From Candidatus Gastranaerophilales bacterium (GTDB lineage Bacteria > Cyanobacteriota > Vampirovibrionia > Gastranaerophilales > Gastranaerophilaceae): a DNA stretch of 64,000 bases. The notes beneath the pieces are model-generated. The model saw only the letters and a list, made by a program, of their open reading frames with translations. It was not told where the DNA came from and made no database searches. The stretch covers positions 1-64,000 of the forward strand of contig CALVAR010000007.1 in the NCBI GenBank assembly GCA_944325575.1, in the 5' to 3' direction. How positions within the stretch are numbered: the stretch's first letter is position 1; each line of letters starts with the position of its first letter. Below are positions 38,057-46,578 of this stretch, piece by piece. The translations under genes were made by a program, and so were the position numbers.

Positions 38057-38246
38057 GTGTAAAATCCTCCCGACTTTTATTGAAGCATAAAAAGCTTATT
38101 TTAACAAGCATTTGACAAATTTCCAAAAAAACATTTGTCTTTAAACATTTTTATGAAAAAATGTAAAGAACAGGGTTGTCATCTAGCATATTTTTTTATG
38201 TTTGAACTTAATGTTATTAAATAAAGTTTAGAAAGCTTTAATTAGT

Positions 38247-38831
38247 ATGGGAATGGGAAACTTCGTATACAATAATTTAAAAAAAATTTGTGAATCTTTA
38301 GGAAAACACAATGATGCACTCTATGCAGTGCTTGCTATTGCCGTGTTTAAAGGAGTAATGCGTCCTACATTCACAATGATGGACAAAGACTCAGATAAAG
38401 AAACAAAAAAATATGCGGCTTTTAGAGAAGGTTTGACTGAAGCAATTGCCTTTGCTTCTTATATTTTGACACATAAAATTGTTTTGCCGCTGTGTGTTCC
38501 GATTGCCAAAAGAACCGGCGCAAGTCCTAAAAAGATTAAAAACGGATTATCTTTGTTGAGTGTATGCTTAACGGCTGGTATTATTATTCCGGCTGTCTGC
38601 AATTTGACTTTAAAACCGATTATGAACGGCGTAAAGAAATTTAATGATAAAAGAAAAGGGCGCAAACCTGCTGCCGGCAGCAATGTTCTCGATATAAAAG
38701 AAAATGCTGTGAGCGAAAAAATAAATGTTTCTTCCGTCTATTCTCCAAAATTGAGCGAAAACAGCAGGAGCCTTTTGGATGCGGTTCGCAGAAACAGTAT
38801 GCAAAACAGTACAATGAAGGTGGGAGGATAG
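38247..38831 (+). CDS. Membrane protein, paralogue A of a tandem pair
   Basis: A 194-residue protein with two to three hydrophobic segments (~24-40, ~72-90, ~105-122). Its most striking part is GVMRPTFTMMDKDSDKETKK followed by YAAFREGLTE. This recurs in the next gene as GRPAFTLVDKHTDKETRKYAA. The second shared part is a hydrophobic stretch ending TLKPIMNGVKKF, matching LILHPIMKALHL in the neighbour. The tail is basic and polar. No known family. It ends one base before the next ATG, so an operon of two duplicated genes is clear. A related motif occurs in the 580-residue protein at 56010-57752. Confidence 0.75.
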   Translation: MGMGNFVYNNLKKICESLGKHNDALYAVLAIAVFKGVMRPTFTMMDKDSDKETKKYAAFREGLTEAIAFASYILTHKIVLPLCVPIAKRTGASPKKIKNGLSLLSVCLTAGIIIPAVCNLTLKPIMNGVKKFNDKRKGRKPAAGSNVLDIKENAVSEKINVSSVYSPKLSENSRSLLDAVRRNSMQNSTMKVGG

Positions 38832-38832
38832 T

Positions 38833-39534
38833 ATGCTGGTACCATTTGTTAACGCTATTACAAGTAATACTTTCCAGACACTTGCTCAGAATACCGATGC
38901 CTGCGTAAAACTGGAAACAACCCTGAAAGCAGTCGGACGTCCGGCTTTTACGCTTGTTGACAAACATACTGACAAAGAAACCAGAAAATATGCCGCAACA
39001 AAAGAATTTTTGTATCAGATTTTGTGTCTGGGTATTTATATGGCAATTATTCCGCCAATTTTTAAAAACCGCGGCTTTAAATTGTTCCAGAAAATTTTTA
39101 AAAATGAGCAAATGCCTGCTTTCAGAAGTGCAAAACAGATGATGGCATATCACCATCTTGCATATATGAAACCCGCTGAAAGAACAATTGACAAAAATAT
39201 AAAATATAAAAACCTGTTGAAACTTGGCGATAAAGACGGAAAAGAATTAACCGATCCTAAAACGGGCAAACCTCTGTTAGAGTATTTGTTTGGCAGCGAA
39301 GATAAACAAATTAAGCCTCTTGAAAAAAGAATAATGGAAAAAGAGGGAAAAATGTTTGACCTTGCAAAAGGCTCTATAGAATTATCTTCCATAGTAGGTT
39401 CCGTTATCGGGCTCACTATTCTTGCTCCGGAAATCAGCCACCTTATCCTGCATCCGATTATGAAGGCATTACATCTTGAAGGCAAACACGAAAAATCTGC
39501 TGATGAAAGCAAGAAGATAGATAAAAATGTATAA
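38833..39534 (+). CDS. Membrane protein, paralogue B of a tandem pair
   Basis: A 233-residue paralogue of the preceding protein. The N-terminal half aligns from the motif RPAFTLVDKHTDKETRKYAA and its following hydrophobic segment (YQILCLGIYMAIIPPIF). The C-terminal span and its LILHPIMKAL ending also align. Between them lies an extra ~80-residue polar part absent from paralogue A (MMAYHHLAYMKPAERTIDKN, KLGDKDGKELTDPKTGKPLL). It ends in a charged tail. The role is unknown. Duplication plus insertion suggests divergence of two subunits of one membrane complex. Confidence 0.75.
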   Translation: MLVPFVNAITSNTFQTLAQNTDACVKLETTLKAVGRPAFTLVDKHTDKETRKYAATKEFLYQILCLGIYMAIIPPIFKNRGFKLFQKIFKNEQMPAFRSAKQMMAYHHLAYMKPAERTIDKNIKYKNLLKLGDKDGKELTDPKTGKPLLEYLFGSEDKQIKPLEKRIMEKEGKMFDLAKGSIELSSIVGSVIGLTILAPEISHLILHPIMKALHLEGKHEKSADESKKIDKNV

Positions 39535-39664
39535 TTTTAATCTAGCAGTTTTGATGTTTTGAATTTATATAAAATTTTCCACAAGATATTTTGAGAAAAC
39601 TGTCCCATAATTATCTAATAATTCGGGAATGACAATATAACTGTTTAAGAATGTCCCGTGAAAA

Positions 39665-40807
39665 TTAAATATGAACATATGACGGAATCAAAAATCTCAC
39701 AGCCACTGCCGTAAAAATAATCATAAATAGGACAAAAGACATAAAATGCAAAAGCTTTTTGTCTTTAAATATAAACAAAGCATTCAATGCCGCAAACAGT
39801 AAAACAAAAATTGCAAATATAACGGGCAAAAATGTGTTAAAACTTATCACATAAAAAGAGACAAAAAGAATAACTGCAGCACTTAGCGCAAGTACCAGAT
39901 TTAATAATAATGTAGAAATATTTACAGCCCGTTCGTTTTCATCTTTAAAAAGATAATCAAACCAGAACTTCCCGATCATCATAGAGGCGGGAAACATTGC
40001 CGGTAAAAGGTAGGCACTCGATTTTGCACCGAGTATAAATGCGGTAAAAAATACTACACAGATAAACACGGTATTAACTGTCATAAATTGTATAATGGGC
40101 TGCATTTCGGAAAATTTTTCAATATACGTTTTTGTATCTTTCAATGATTTTTTTAAATATACAAAAATTTGTGCAAATAACGAAAATGTCCAGGGCATAA
40201 AACCTGCTAGAAACAACGGTAAAAATTTATAAAACATTTGAAAGTTATATTGATGAGAAACAGGATGTTTTATAAAAAGCGTTGCCGCAAACATAATAAT
40301 ACCGGGGACAAAATACAAAGGTTTAAAAAGATTTTTGAATTGACCGGCAATAAAACATGATATACCGAGTGTTAAAACAGGTATAATAATTCCCCCGATA
40401 CCTTTTAGTATAAAAGCACAGCCTGCAAAAATATATGCCGACCACCAGAAAAACCGTCTGTGTCCGTATGAACAAAATAGCGTATACAATCCTGCAAATA
40501 CAGAAGATGCTGTACAAACGGAAAAAAGCATATCAGCAGCGCAGCAGCTTGATATATATATGTACTCAAAACCCGAAGCGAGTATCAATGCTGAAATGAG
40601 CCCGTATTTTTTGGAAGAAATTTTTCTGCCAAGAAAATACATAAGCAATACACCATATGCGGATGTAATAACAGCAGGGATATTGGTAACAAGGCCGTTA
40701 TACGCAGACGGCAGACAATATAAACAGTAACATACAAAAAGCAGAACAGCGATTGCAATCGCATCTTTAAATCTGTTTATGTAACTCAAAAACTTATATC
40801 TGTTCAT
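39665..40807 (-). CDS. ArnT-like glycosyltransferase-fold protein lacking the catalytic N-terminus
   Basis: A 380-residue polytopic protein with about ten membrane helices. Segments such as RKISSKKYGLISALILASGF, FILKGIGGIIIPVL and LPLFLAGFMPW follow the GT39/GT83 (ArnT, PMT) fold that moves sugars from polyprenyl phosphate to lipid A or other acceptors. In this family the first loop after helix 1 carries the acidic DE motif. Here the chain begins close to where helix 2 should be, and no such acidic pair is seen. The start is firm (AGGGGAAAG before ATG), so it is either a natural short variant or the remainder of a truncated gene. Its GH/GT partner is unknown. Confidence 0.65.
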   Translation of the reverse strand: MNRYKFLSYINRFKDAIAIAVLLFVCYCLYCLPSAYNGLVTNIPAVITSAYGVLLMYFLGRKISSKKYGLISALILASGFEYIYISSCCAADMLFSVCTASSVFAGLYTLFCSYGHRRFFWWSAYIFAGCAFILKGIGGIIIPVLTLGISCFIAGQFKNLFKPLYFVPGIIMFAATLFIKHPVSHQYNFQMFYKFLPLFLAGFMPWTFSLFAQIFVYLKKSLKDTKTYIEKFSEMQPIIQFMTVNTVFICVVFFTAFILGAKSSAYLLPAMFPASMMIGKFWFDYLFKDENERAVNISTLLLNLVLALSAAVILFVSFYVISFNTFLPVIFAIFVLLFAALNALFIFKDKKLLHFMSFVLFMIIFTAVAVRFLIPSYVHI

Positions 40808-40828
40808 CTTTCCCCTTAATTAAATATT

Positions 40829-41773
40829 CTATACCAAATCCTGCAAACATAAAAGACACTTTTGCACCTGTTCTTTTGTTGTTGAATTTTGTATGTCCAG
40901 CCATTTTATATTTTCGTTTCGCCTAAACCATGTAAGCTGGCGTTTTGCATATCTTCTTGTGTTTTGTTTTATTTTTTCAACACATTCCTGATATGATGTG
41001 TTGCCGTCAAAATAATCTATAAATTCCTGATAACCGATTGTTTTTAAAATACTGTTGATTTTTCCGTATTTTTTATACAACGTGTCAGCTTCTTTTTCAA
41101 GACCTGCATCAATCATCTTTTCAACACGCTTGTCTGCTCTGTCATATAAAAATTTTCTGTCTTCTCCGTTAAGATGCCCGAGCCCGAACCATTTTACTTC
41201 ATATTCCGGTTCTTTTTTCTGTTGTGCCTGTGACATCGGGATTCCGAGAGTCTTGCAGACTTCTAATGCACGGATAATCTTGACCGTATTATTGGGATGC
41301 ATATTTTGTGCAAGTACGGGATCCAATTCATAAAGCATTTTATGCAGCGCCTGTGCACCCTGTTCTTTTTCTATGATATGCAATTCTTCACGCAGCTTTT
41401 TATCCGGAGCAACTCTTGGCATATCGTAATTTTCCAGCAAAATTCGGAAATACAGACCTGTTCCGCCTGCGACAATCGGAATTTTGCCGTTTTCTAAAAG
41501 TGTGTCAATAATTCTTGCCGCTTTGTCTGCAAAATCCGCAACGGTAAATTCTTCCGCAGGTTCAACAATATCAATCATATGATGTTTTATACCCTGCATT
41601 TCTTCTTTTGAAGGCTTTGCCGTGGCTATATCAAATTCTTTGTATATCTGTCTGGAGTCTGCAGAGATAACCTCCGTGCCGAGAATTTTTGCCAGCTCGA
41701 CAGCCAGAGCTGTCTTGCCCGATGCTGTAGGTCCTGCTATTGCAATAACTGTTTTTTTATTTATTTTCTTCAT
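40829..41773 (-). CDS. miaA: tRNA dimethylallyltransferase
   Basis: MiaA adds the dimethylallyl group to A37 of tRNAs that read UNN codons. The 314-residue protein has the P-loop AIAGPTASGKTALAVELA, SADSRQIYKEFDIATAKP, HHMIDIVEPAEEFTVADF, GGTGLYFRIL and the RRYAKRQLTWFRR end. It starts inside the last codons of the upstream membrane protein gene (17-base overlap), so the two are co-transcribed. The usual partner hfq is not nearby. Confidence 0.97.
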   Translation of the reverse strand: MKKINKKTVIAIAGPTASGKTALAVELAKILGTEVISADSRQIYKEFDIATAKPSKEEMQGIKHHMIDIVEPAEEFTVADFADKAARIIDTLLENGKIPIVAGGTGLYFRILLENYDMPRVAPDKKLREELHIIEKEQGAQALHKMLYELDPVLAQNMHPNNTVKIIRALEVCKTLGIPMSQAQQKKEPEYEVKWFGLGHLNGEDRKFLYDRADKRVEKMIDAGLEKEADTLYKKYGKINSILKTIGYQEFIDYFDGNTSYQECVEKIKQNTRRYAKRQLTWFRRNENIKWLDIQNSTTKEQVQKCLLCLQDLV

Positions 41774-42608
41774 AATACAAAAATATCAAAACAATTGCAT
41801 AAGTCATAAAATAAAAAGATATAATTAATCCGACAATAGCGAGTATTATATTTATATTAAAGATAAGACTCAATATTGAAACAAACATATTCAAGAAGAA
41901 AAGAAAAATCATAATCCCCAGTGAACCGAAAAAGTGTTTGAAGATAAAGACAATATTTCTGTTAAATGCGCTAAAAGGAGTTAAAAATACATTGATACCT
42001 TTTTCTTTTTTATCAAAAACAGCCGGATATAAAAACATTGTTAAAAAGGTAAAAATCGTTGCAACACCGCCTACAAAAAGCATCCAGATATTTATTGCAG
42101 TCAGCTGCTCAAAACTCAGACTATATACATATTTCTGCATTTCTGCCGGAGTAGAAGATGCTGCCGCCATAAACTTTTCCATATCTATATTTGGGTTTGG
42201 CAGATAGTGTGTGCCTGCTTTGTAGCACACAAAAATTAATAGAGCATATACTACCAGATAAACCAGTGTTGTATAAGTTATACCGAGGAAATATTCACCG
42301 ACTCCGGGGAAAAATTCTTTTCCCAGTGCAAATGATGCCGCTGCCTTTTCCTGATTATTTTTATACTCATCATTTTCCGCTTTTTTATTGTGTTCTATGC
42401 CTTTTTTTATCATGTAAAACCAGCCGGCAAGAAAAGCTGTGCATAAAAGTACATTTCCGGTCAGAAAAATCAAATGCAAAATTTTGTTAGTCTGCTGCGC
42501 CAGCCCTGCAAAAGTAAAGCTTATAACTATCAAAAAGATAATCAATGGCTGTGCAAGAATAATATTTTCCTTAGTGATATCAAATGCTTTTTTTATATAT
42601 AAACTCAT
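41757..42608 (-). CDS. Polytopic membrane protein, function unknown
   Basis: A 283-residue membrane protein from the ATG at 42608 (MSLYIKKAFDITKEN), which has GGAA ahead of it. An ATG at 42638 lies only five bases from a TATAAT-like box and has no site. About six hydrophobic spans are visible, including ~16-36, ~43-63, ~115-140, ~180-205 and two at the C-terminus. The amphipathic first part and overall plan recall the YckC/DUF975 or glycerophosphodiester-phosphodiesterase membrane-domain group, and recall the protein at 4111-5094. It overlaps miaA by 17 bases. Confidence 0.7.
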   Translation of the reverse strand: MSLYIKKAFDITKENIILAQPLIIFLIVISFTFAGLAQQTNKILHLIFLTGNVLLCTAFLAGWFYMIKKGIEHNKKAENDEYKNNQEKAAASFALGKEFFPGVGEYFLGITYTTLVYLVVYALLIFVCYKAGTHYLPNPNIDMEKFMAAASSTPAEMQKYVYSLSFEQLTAINIWMLFVGGVATIFTFLTMFLYPAVFDKKEKGINVFLTPFSAFNRNIVFIFKHFFGSLGIMIFLFFLNMFVSILSLIFNINIILAIVGLIISFYFMTYAIVLIFLYYEENK

Positions 42609-42642
42609 AAATAAATTATTCCAAATGTAAGATTTCATACTG

Positions 42643-42677
42643 ATTATATCATATTAGTTGAAATATTGTAGTATAAT
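42643..42677. promoter_or_regulatory. Divergent promoter region between the membrane gene and ilvD
   Basis: ATTATA at 42643-42648 reads TATAAT on the minus strand and is placed to start the 42608 gene. TATAAT at 42672-42677 on the plus strand is placed to start ilvD. Neither has a convincing -35 at 17 bases. Two -10-like boxes back to back in a 120-base gap suggest overlapping divergent promoters. Confidence 0.35.
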
Positions 42678-42758
42678 TTTAATTGCAAAGCTGAAGTAAT
42701 TCGGATGTACTAATTTGCAGCCGGATTACCGTCAAAAATTTTAAAACAGGGGAATATC

Positions 42759-44417
42759 ATGAGAAGCGACAATGTAAAAAAAGGTATACACAAAGCTGCA
42801 CACCGCTCTTTATTGTATGCAACCGGCGTAACAAAAGAAGGAATGAAAAGGCCGTTTATCGGTATTGCAAGTTCTTTTTCCGATCTTGTTCCGGGACATG
42901 CAGGCATGAGAGATCTTGAAAGACAGATAGAAAAGGGTATCCACACAGGCGGAGGGCAGGCATTTATCTTTGGTACACCTGCTGTTTGTGACGGGATAGC
43001 AATGGGACACTGCGGAATGAAATATTCTCTGCCTTCCCGTGATCTTATCGCCGATTGTATAGAAACCGTTGCAGAAGCACACCAGCTTGACGGTCTTGTG
43101 CTTCTCACAAACTGTGACAAAATTACCCCGGGGATGCTTATTGCCGCATTGCGTATAAATATTCCCTGTATCGTTGTAACTGCAGGGCCTATGATGGACG
43201 GATGCTCCAAAAATGAAGTTTTGACAATGATTCGCGGTTCTTTTGAAGCTGTCGGAAAACTTTCTGCCGGCAAAATTACGGAACAACGCCTGCATGAAAT
43301 GGAAGAAGAGTGCTGCCCTTCAGCAGGTTCCTGTCAGGGGCTTTATACAGCAAATACCATGGCCTGTCTTACAGAAGTTATGGGTATGAGCCTTCCTTTC
43401 TGTGCTACTGCTTCCGCAGTTTCTTCAAAGAAAAAACAAATTGCATTTGAATCCGGAATGCAAATAGTTGAACTTGTAAAAAATAATATAAAACCTTCCG
43501 ATATTATCACAAAAGACTCCATGAGAAACGCAATCGTCACCGACCTTGCACTGGGCGGCTCCACAAACTCTATTTTGCACCTGCTCGCAATTGCAAATTC
43601 GGGAAACATAGATATAACGCTCAAAGATTTTGACGAGTTGAGCTATAAAATTCCGCAGATAATAAAGCTTGATCCGTCAGCGCTGCCGACAATGACAGAC
43701 TTGCACAATGCAGGCGGAATCCCCGGCGTTTTAAAAACTTTATACGGAAATACACCGGAGCTTAAAGATACAAAAGGTGTGTCAGGATTAAAAATTTCGC
43801 AAATCGCACAATCAGCCTGGGTTGATAATACAATCGTGCATACGCTGGACAACCCGATTACATCAAACCCCGGACTCGGTATTTTAAAAGGCAATCTGGC
43901 AAAAGACGGCGCCGTAATTAAAATATCAGGCGTTGACCCTTCCGCTCTTACTTTTGAAGGAAAAGCCAAAGTCTTTAACTCCGAAGAAGAAACAATGGAG
44001 GCAATTGACAGAGACGAGATAAAAGAAGGCGATGTTGTTGTAATCTGCTATGAAGGACCAAAAGGAGGTCCCGGCATGCGTGAAATGCTTGCGCCCACAT
44101 CTATGATTGTAGGCAAAGGGCTCGGCGCAAAGGTTGCATTGATTACTGACGGACGCTTCTCAGGCGGTACAAGAGGGCTTTGCATAGGACACATTTGCCC
44201 TGAGGCAGCAATGGGCGGAATTATAGGCTTGATAAAAAACGGCGATAAAATTAAAATAGATATACCGGCAAGAAAGCTTGAACTTTTGGTAAGCGATGAA
44301 GAGCTTGAACAAAGAAGAAAAGACTTTACACCGCTTCCTCCCAAAGAAGTGAAAGGATTTCTTGCAAAATATTCAAAAACAGTACAAAGTGCTTCTGTAG
44401 GCGCTGTAACATTGTAA
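42759..44417 (+). CDS. ilvD: Dihydroxy-acid dehydratase
   Basis: IlvD is the iron-sulfur dehydratase that makes the 2-keto acids for valine, leucine and isoleucine. The 552-residue protein begins [20 protein letters not shown]. It has [12 protein letters not shown] and GPMMDGC (cluster cysteines), [45 protein letters not shown] and [15 protein letters not shown]. The length is typical. AGGGGAATATC precedes the ATG. It is followed closely by yebC. No other ilv gene is present. Confidence 0.97.
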   Translation: MRSDNVKKGIHKAAHRSLLYATGVTKEGMKRPFIGIASSFSDLVPGHAGMRDLERQIEKGIHTGGGQAFIFGTPAVCDGIAMGHCGMKYSLPSRDLIADCIETVAEAHQLDGLVLLTNCDKITPGMLIAALRINIPCIVVTAGPMMDGCSKNEVLTMIRGSFEAVGKLSAGKITEQRLHEMEEECCPSAGSCQGLYTANTMACLTEVMGMSLPFCATASAVSSKKKQIAFESGMQIVELVKNNIKPSDIITKDSMRNAIVTDLALGGSTNSILHLLAIANSGNIDITLKDFDELSYKIPQIIKLDPSALPTMTDLHNAGGIPGVLKTLYGNTPELKDTKGVSGLKISQIAQSAWVDNTIVHTLDNPITSNPGLGILKGNLAKDGAVIKISGVDPSALTFEGKAKVFNSEEETMEAIDRDEIKEGDVVVICYEGPKGGPGMREMLAPTSMIVGKGLGAKVALITDGRFSGGTRGLCIGHICPEAAMGGIIGLIKNGDKIKIDIPARKLELLVSDEELEQRRKDFTPLPPKEVKGFLAKYSKTVQSASVGAVTL

Positions 44418-44440
44418 TAATTTAAGATAAGGATAAATTT

Positions 44441-45193
44441 ATGTCAGGACACTCAAAATGGTCAACCATTAAACACAAAAAAGCTAAAGTAGACGCACAA
44501 AGAGGCGTTGCTTTTCAAAAATACTCCAGAGAAATCATAGTTGCGGCAAAAATGGGCGGAGGCGACCCTGCTGCAAACTTCCGTCTGAGAACTGCTATTG
44601 AAAAAGCAAAAGCAGGCGGATTGCCTAACGACAATATTAAACGTGCTATTGAAAAAGGCTGCGGAGCAGGAGCTTCGGAAAACTATGAAGAACTTACCTA
44701 TGAAGGCTACGGCGCAGGCGGTGTTGCCGTTATTGTGGAAGCAATGACCGATAACAGAAACCGTACCGCAGGCGACATCAGAAGCTATTTTACAAAATTC
44801 AACGGGAACCTCGGCGAGACAGGCTGTGTAGGCTGGATGTTTAAGGATGCCGGCGTAGTTACTTTTGCTAAAGATGAAAATGACTATGAAAAACTTTTTG
44901 AAGCATCCATAAATGCCGGTGCGGATGACTTTTTAGACGAAGACGATGAATACAAAATCATCACAACTCCGGATAATTTTCAGAGCGTTGTAGAAACTCT
45001 TGAAAAAGACGGGTTTAAACATTCAAGTGCAGAGCTGACAAAGCTGCCTCAAAATACACTCGAAATTACGGATGAAAAAACAGCGAGAATGATTTTGCTC
45101 TTGATGGACAAGCTCGAAGAACATGACGATGTACAAAATGTATATTCCAACTTTGACATCCCTGATGAAGTAATGGACAAGGTGCAATTGTAA
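44441..45193 (+). CDS. yebC: YebC/PmpR-family translational regulator
   Basis: A 250-residue protein starting [20 protein letters not shown], followed by [11 protein letters not shown]-type and [20 protein letters not shown] sequence. YebC proteins help ribosomes with polyproline stretches or act as DNA-binding regulators. All three domains are present. Its last 19 bases (45168-45186) are repeated exactly at 45448-45466. There the sequence would spell the same C-terminus (DKVQI and stop) instead of the present DKVQL and stop, so the original gene end appears to have been displaced by a 280-base insertion. Confidence 0.95.
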   Translation: MSGHSKWSTIKHKKAKVDAQRGVAFQKYSREIIVAAKMGGGDPAANFRLRTAIEKAKAGGLPNDNIKRAIEKGCGAGASENYEELTYEGYGAGGVAVIVEAMTDNRNRTAGDIRSYFTKFNGNLGETGCVGWMFKDAGVVTFAKDENDYEKLFEASINAGADDFLDEDDEYKIITTPDNFQSVVETLEKDGFKHSSAELTKLPQNTLEITDEKTARMILLLMDKLEEHDDVQNVYSNFDIPDEVMDKVQL

Positions 45194-45466
45194 TGGTAAA
45201 CATTATATGTTTGATAATTGCAGCAATCTGTGCGATTGCCGGATACTTTGTGCAGAAGAAAAATTATTCATGGAATAAATTTTGGATATTATCATTACTG
45301 GTAATTTTGTCAGCCGGTTTTTTCTGTGCAGGAATAATATCGTCTGAATCATGTGACTATACATATTATGGTGGCAGCAAAGTACAGGGAGCCTGTATTA
45401 TATCAAAAACATTTAGGGCTGTTGTTGAAAAAATTGTTGATTTTTAAAAGTAATGGACAAGGTGCA
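45168..45466. repeat. 19-base direct repeat flanking a 280-base unit at the yebC 3' end
   Basis: AAGTAATGGACAAGGTGCA occurs at 45168-45186 and at 45448-45466. The first copy is the last part of yebC. The second, with the next bases, gives an in-frame alternative yebC ending. The unit between the copies carries just one small gene, which starts on the yebC stop and ends right before the second copy. Confidence 0.9.
45193..45447 (+). CDS. Small membrane protein inserted at the yebC 3' end
   Basis: An 84-residue protein with two membrane helices ([19 protein letters not shown] and FWILSLLVILSAGFFCAGI), a Cys-containing polar part (ESCDYTYYGG, QGACII) and a short helical end. The ATG shares the TAATG junction with yebC. 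The stop lies directly before the second direct-repeat copy, so the gene fills the inserted unit completely. It is more AT-rich than yebC. No family recognised. Its neighbours downstream are an XRE regulator and a small unknown protein, which may form a small accessory region with it. Confidence 0.65.
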   Translation: MVNIICLIIAAICAIAGYFVQKKNYSWNKFWILSLLVILSAGFFCAGIISSESCDYTYYGGSKVQGACIISKTFRAVVEKIVDF

Positions 45467-45492
45467 GATATAATAAGCGGTATAAATAAAAA

Positions 45493-45517
45493 AGAGCCTT
45501 TGAGGGCTCTTTTTTTA
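45493..45517 (+). terminator. Rho-independent terminator, probably bidirectional
   Basis: AGAGCC and GGCTCT form a perfect stem (A-T pairs extend it to eight), with a short loop, followed by a run of seven T. It ends transcription of the yebC region. Because an A-run precedes the stem, it can also serve the minus-strand XRE gene whose stop lies at 45515. Confidence 0.9.
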
Positions 45518-45730
45518 TATTTCCTTTAAAAATTTATAAGGTTCAATATCCAGAATTTCTGCAATTTTATATAATCTTTTTAGACTTGGTACTCTTTTCC
45601 CTAATTCAATCAAAGAAATATAATCAGTTGTTACATCAACCAATTCGCTTAATTTCTCTTGCGAAAGATTTCTCAATTTTCTATATTTTCTAACGTTTTT
45701 ACCTACAAGTTTAATAGAACTATTTGTCAT
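45515..45730 (-). CDS. XRE-family (Cro/CI-like) DNA-binding regulator
   Basis: A 71-residue protein that is almost only a helix-turn-helix domain: GKNVRKYRKLRNLSQEKLSE, then VTTDYISLIELGKRVPSLKR and LYKIAEILDI. Such small regulators control mobile elements, restriction systems and antitoxin operons. There is no ribosome site before the ATG, so the message may be leaderless. A 12-base inverted repeat lies over the start codon and again 51 bases upstream, as expected for self-regulation and for control of the divergent 76-residue gene. Confidence 0.88.
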   Translation of the reverse strand: MTNSSIKLVGKNVRKYRKLRNLSQEKLSELVDVTTDYISLIELGKRVPSLKRLYKIAEILDIEPYKFLKEI

Positions 45731-45779
45731 ACAAAAAGTTTAATGTTATTCTGGGTTTAAAATAACAGACAAATAGTTC
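45717..45779. promoter_or_regulatory. Nested inverted repeats between the XRE gene and its divergent neighbour
   Basis: GAACTATTTGTC (45717-45728) and GACAAATAGTTC (45768-45779) are exact reverse complements. Inside lies a second perfect pair, TGTTATT (45744-45750) and AATAACA (45761-45767). The outer left arm covers the XRE start and the right arm abuts the ribosome site of the 45794 gene. This is a natural layout for paired operators of the XRE protein. Confidence 0.75.
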
Positions 45780-45793
45780 GATAAAGGTGTAAG

Positions 45794-46024
45794 ATGAAAA
45801 AACAAGAAAAAGCAGTGCTTTTTATAGATAAAATCGGCAATGACAAAATAGTAAAAACCTATACAAGCTCAACAAAACAGCTGGTAAGCTTTGTACAAAA
45901 ACATGATGACATAACCAAAATCTATATAAATTCCGATGCACTTGCTTATGATACAATTGCACAGCTATTGGAGCTGAACAAAAAAGTTATTATTTTAGAA
46001 AAGTTAACACCTAAAAAGCTTTAA
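45794..46024 (+). CDS. Hypothetical protein, 76 residues, divergent from the XRE gene
   Basis: A soluble, Lys-rich alpha/beta protein (KAVLFIDKIGNDKIVKTY, KIYINSDALAYDTIAQLLEL, KVIILEKLTPKKL). AAAGGTG lies before the ATG. Partnership with a divergent XRE regulator recalls toxin-antitoxin or small control modules, but no toxin motif is visible. No family recognised. Confidence 0.6.
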   Translation: MKKQEKAVLFIDKIGNDKIVKTYTSSTKQLVSFVQKHDDITKIYINSDALAYDTIAQLLELNKKVIILEKLTPKKL

Positions 46025-46027
46025 AAC

Positions 46028-46183
46028 TTACACCGCAGTAAAAGTAATTGCATATAATACAACAATGGCAACAGCACTGAGCATTATCCAGCTGTTGATT
46101 ACAGGATGCTGATTTGCAAAAACATCAACTATAGTAAATTTTCTTTCATTAAAATCTGAAAAATCTGCTGAATTTGTTTTCAT
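46028..46183 (-). CDS. Small single-span membrane protein, 51 residues
   Basis: The frame starts with ATG at 46183 and encodes MKTNSADFSDFNERKFTIVD, then a polar stretch and one membrane helix (SWIMLSAVAIVVLYAITFTA), ending at TAA 46028. The site before the ATG (ACGGTA) is weak. The clean split between a soluble half and a single helix supports a true small protein. It ends three bases from the convergent 76-residue gene. Confidence 0.5.
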   Translation of the reverse strand: MKTNSADFSDFNERKFTIVDVFANQHPVINSWIMLSAVAIVVLYAITFTAV

Positions 46184-46435
46184 AATAAATACCGTTTTTC
46201 TTTATTGAATAAATGTTTTATTAATAGTCTACACTTTGATTTTATCGTTTTTGGCATGATTTTCATCAACTGTTTGAGGGAAAATTTTAAATTTTTTGAA
46301 ATTTATGCAGCGATAATATGTATTATGTAATTTTAGTTAATCAGCAATAACTCAAATATTTAAAATACCTGCTCTCTCGTTTTTTACTTAGGGAAGCATA
46401 AGGTGTTTGCTTCGGAGTGAATAAGACGCTGTAGG

Positions 46436-46455
46436 TTGGGCATACTTGCCCAACT
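46436..46455. repeat. Perfect 8-base-stem hairpin
   Basis: GTTGGGCA and TGCCCAAC pair exactly around TACT. Hairpins of this GTTGGG...CCCAAC kind are common as dispersed intergenic palindromes in bacteria. An A-rich stretch follows rather than T, so it is not a plus-strand terminator. On the minus strand a T-run follows, so minus-strand termination is possible. Confidence 0.7.
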
Positions 46456-46464
46456 CAAAAAATG

Positions 46465-46578
46465 TCATTCTGAAGCATCCAATATGCTTTGCATCAAAAA
46501 TATTGCTGTGTTCAGAATCTTACCACCATGAAATACAAATTTAATGCCCGTAAGTCCTTTAATTAACTTCTGGATGAC
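46465..46578. repeat. MITE/REP-like element, ~114 bases
   Basis: The left end GTCATTCTGAAG (46465-46476) and right end CTTCTGGATGAC (46567-46578) are inverted copies with 10 of 12 matches. An internal GTGTTCAGAATCTTACC resembles the usual inner part of such elements. A second element of nearly the same size and ends is at 54317-54428. Confidence 0.6.
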
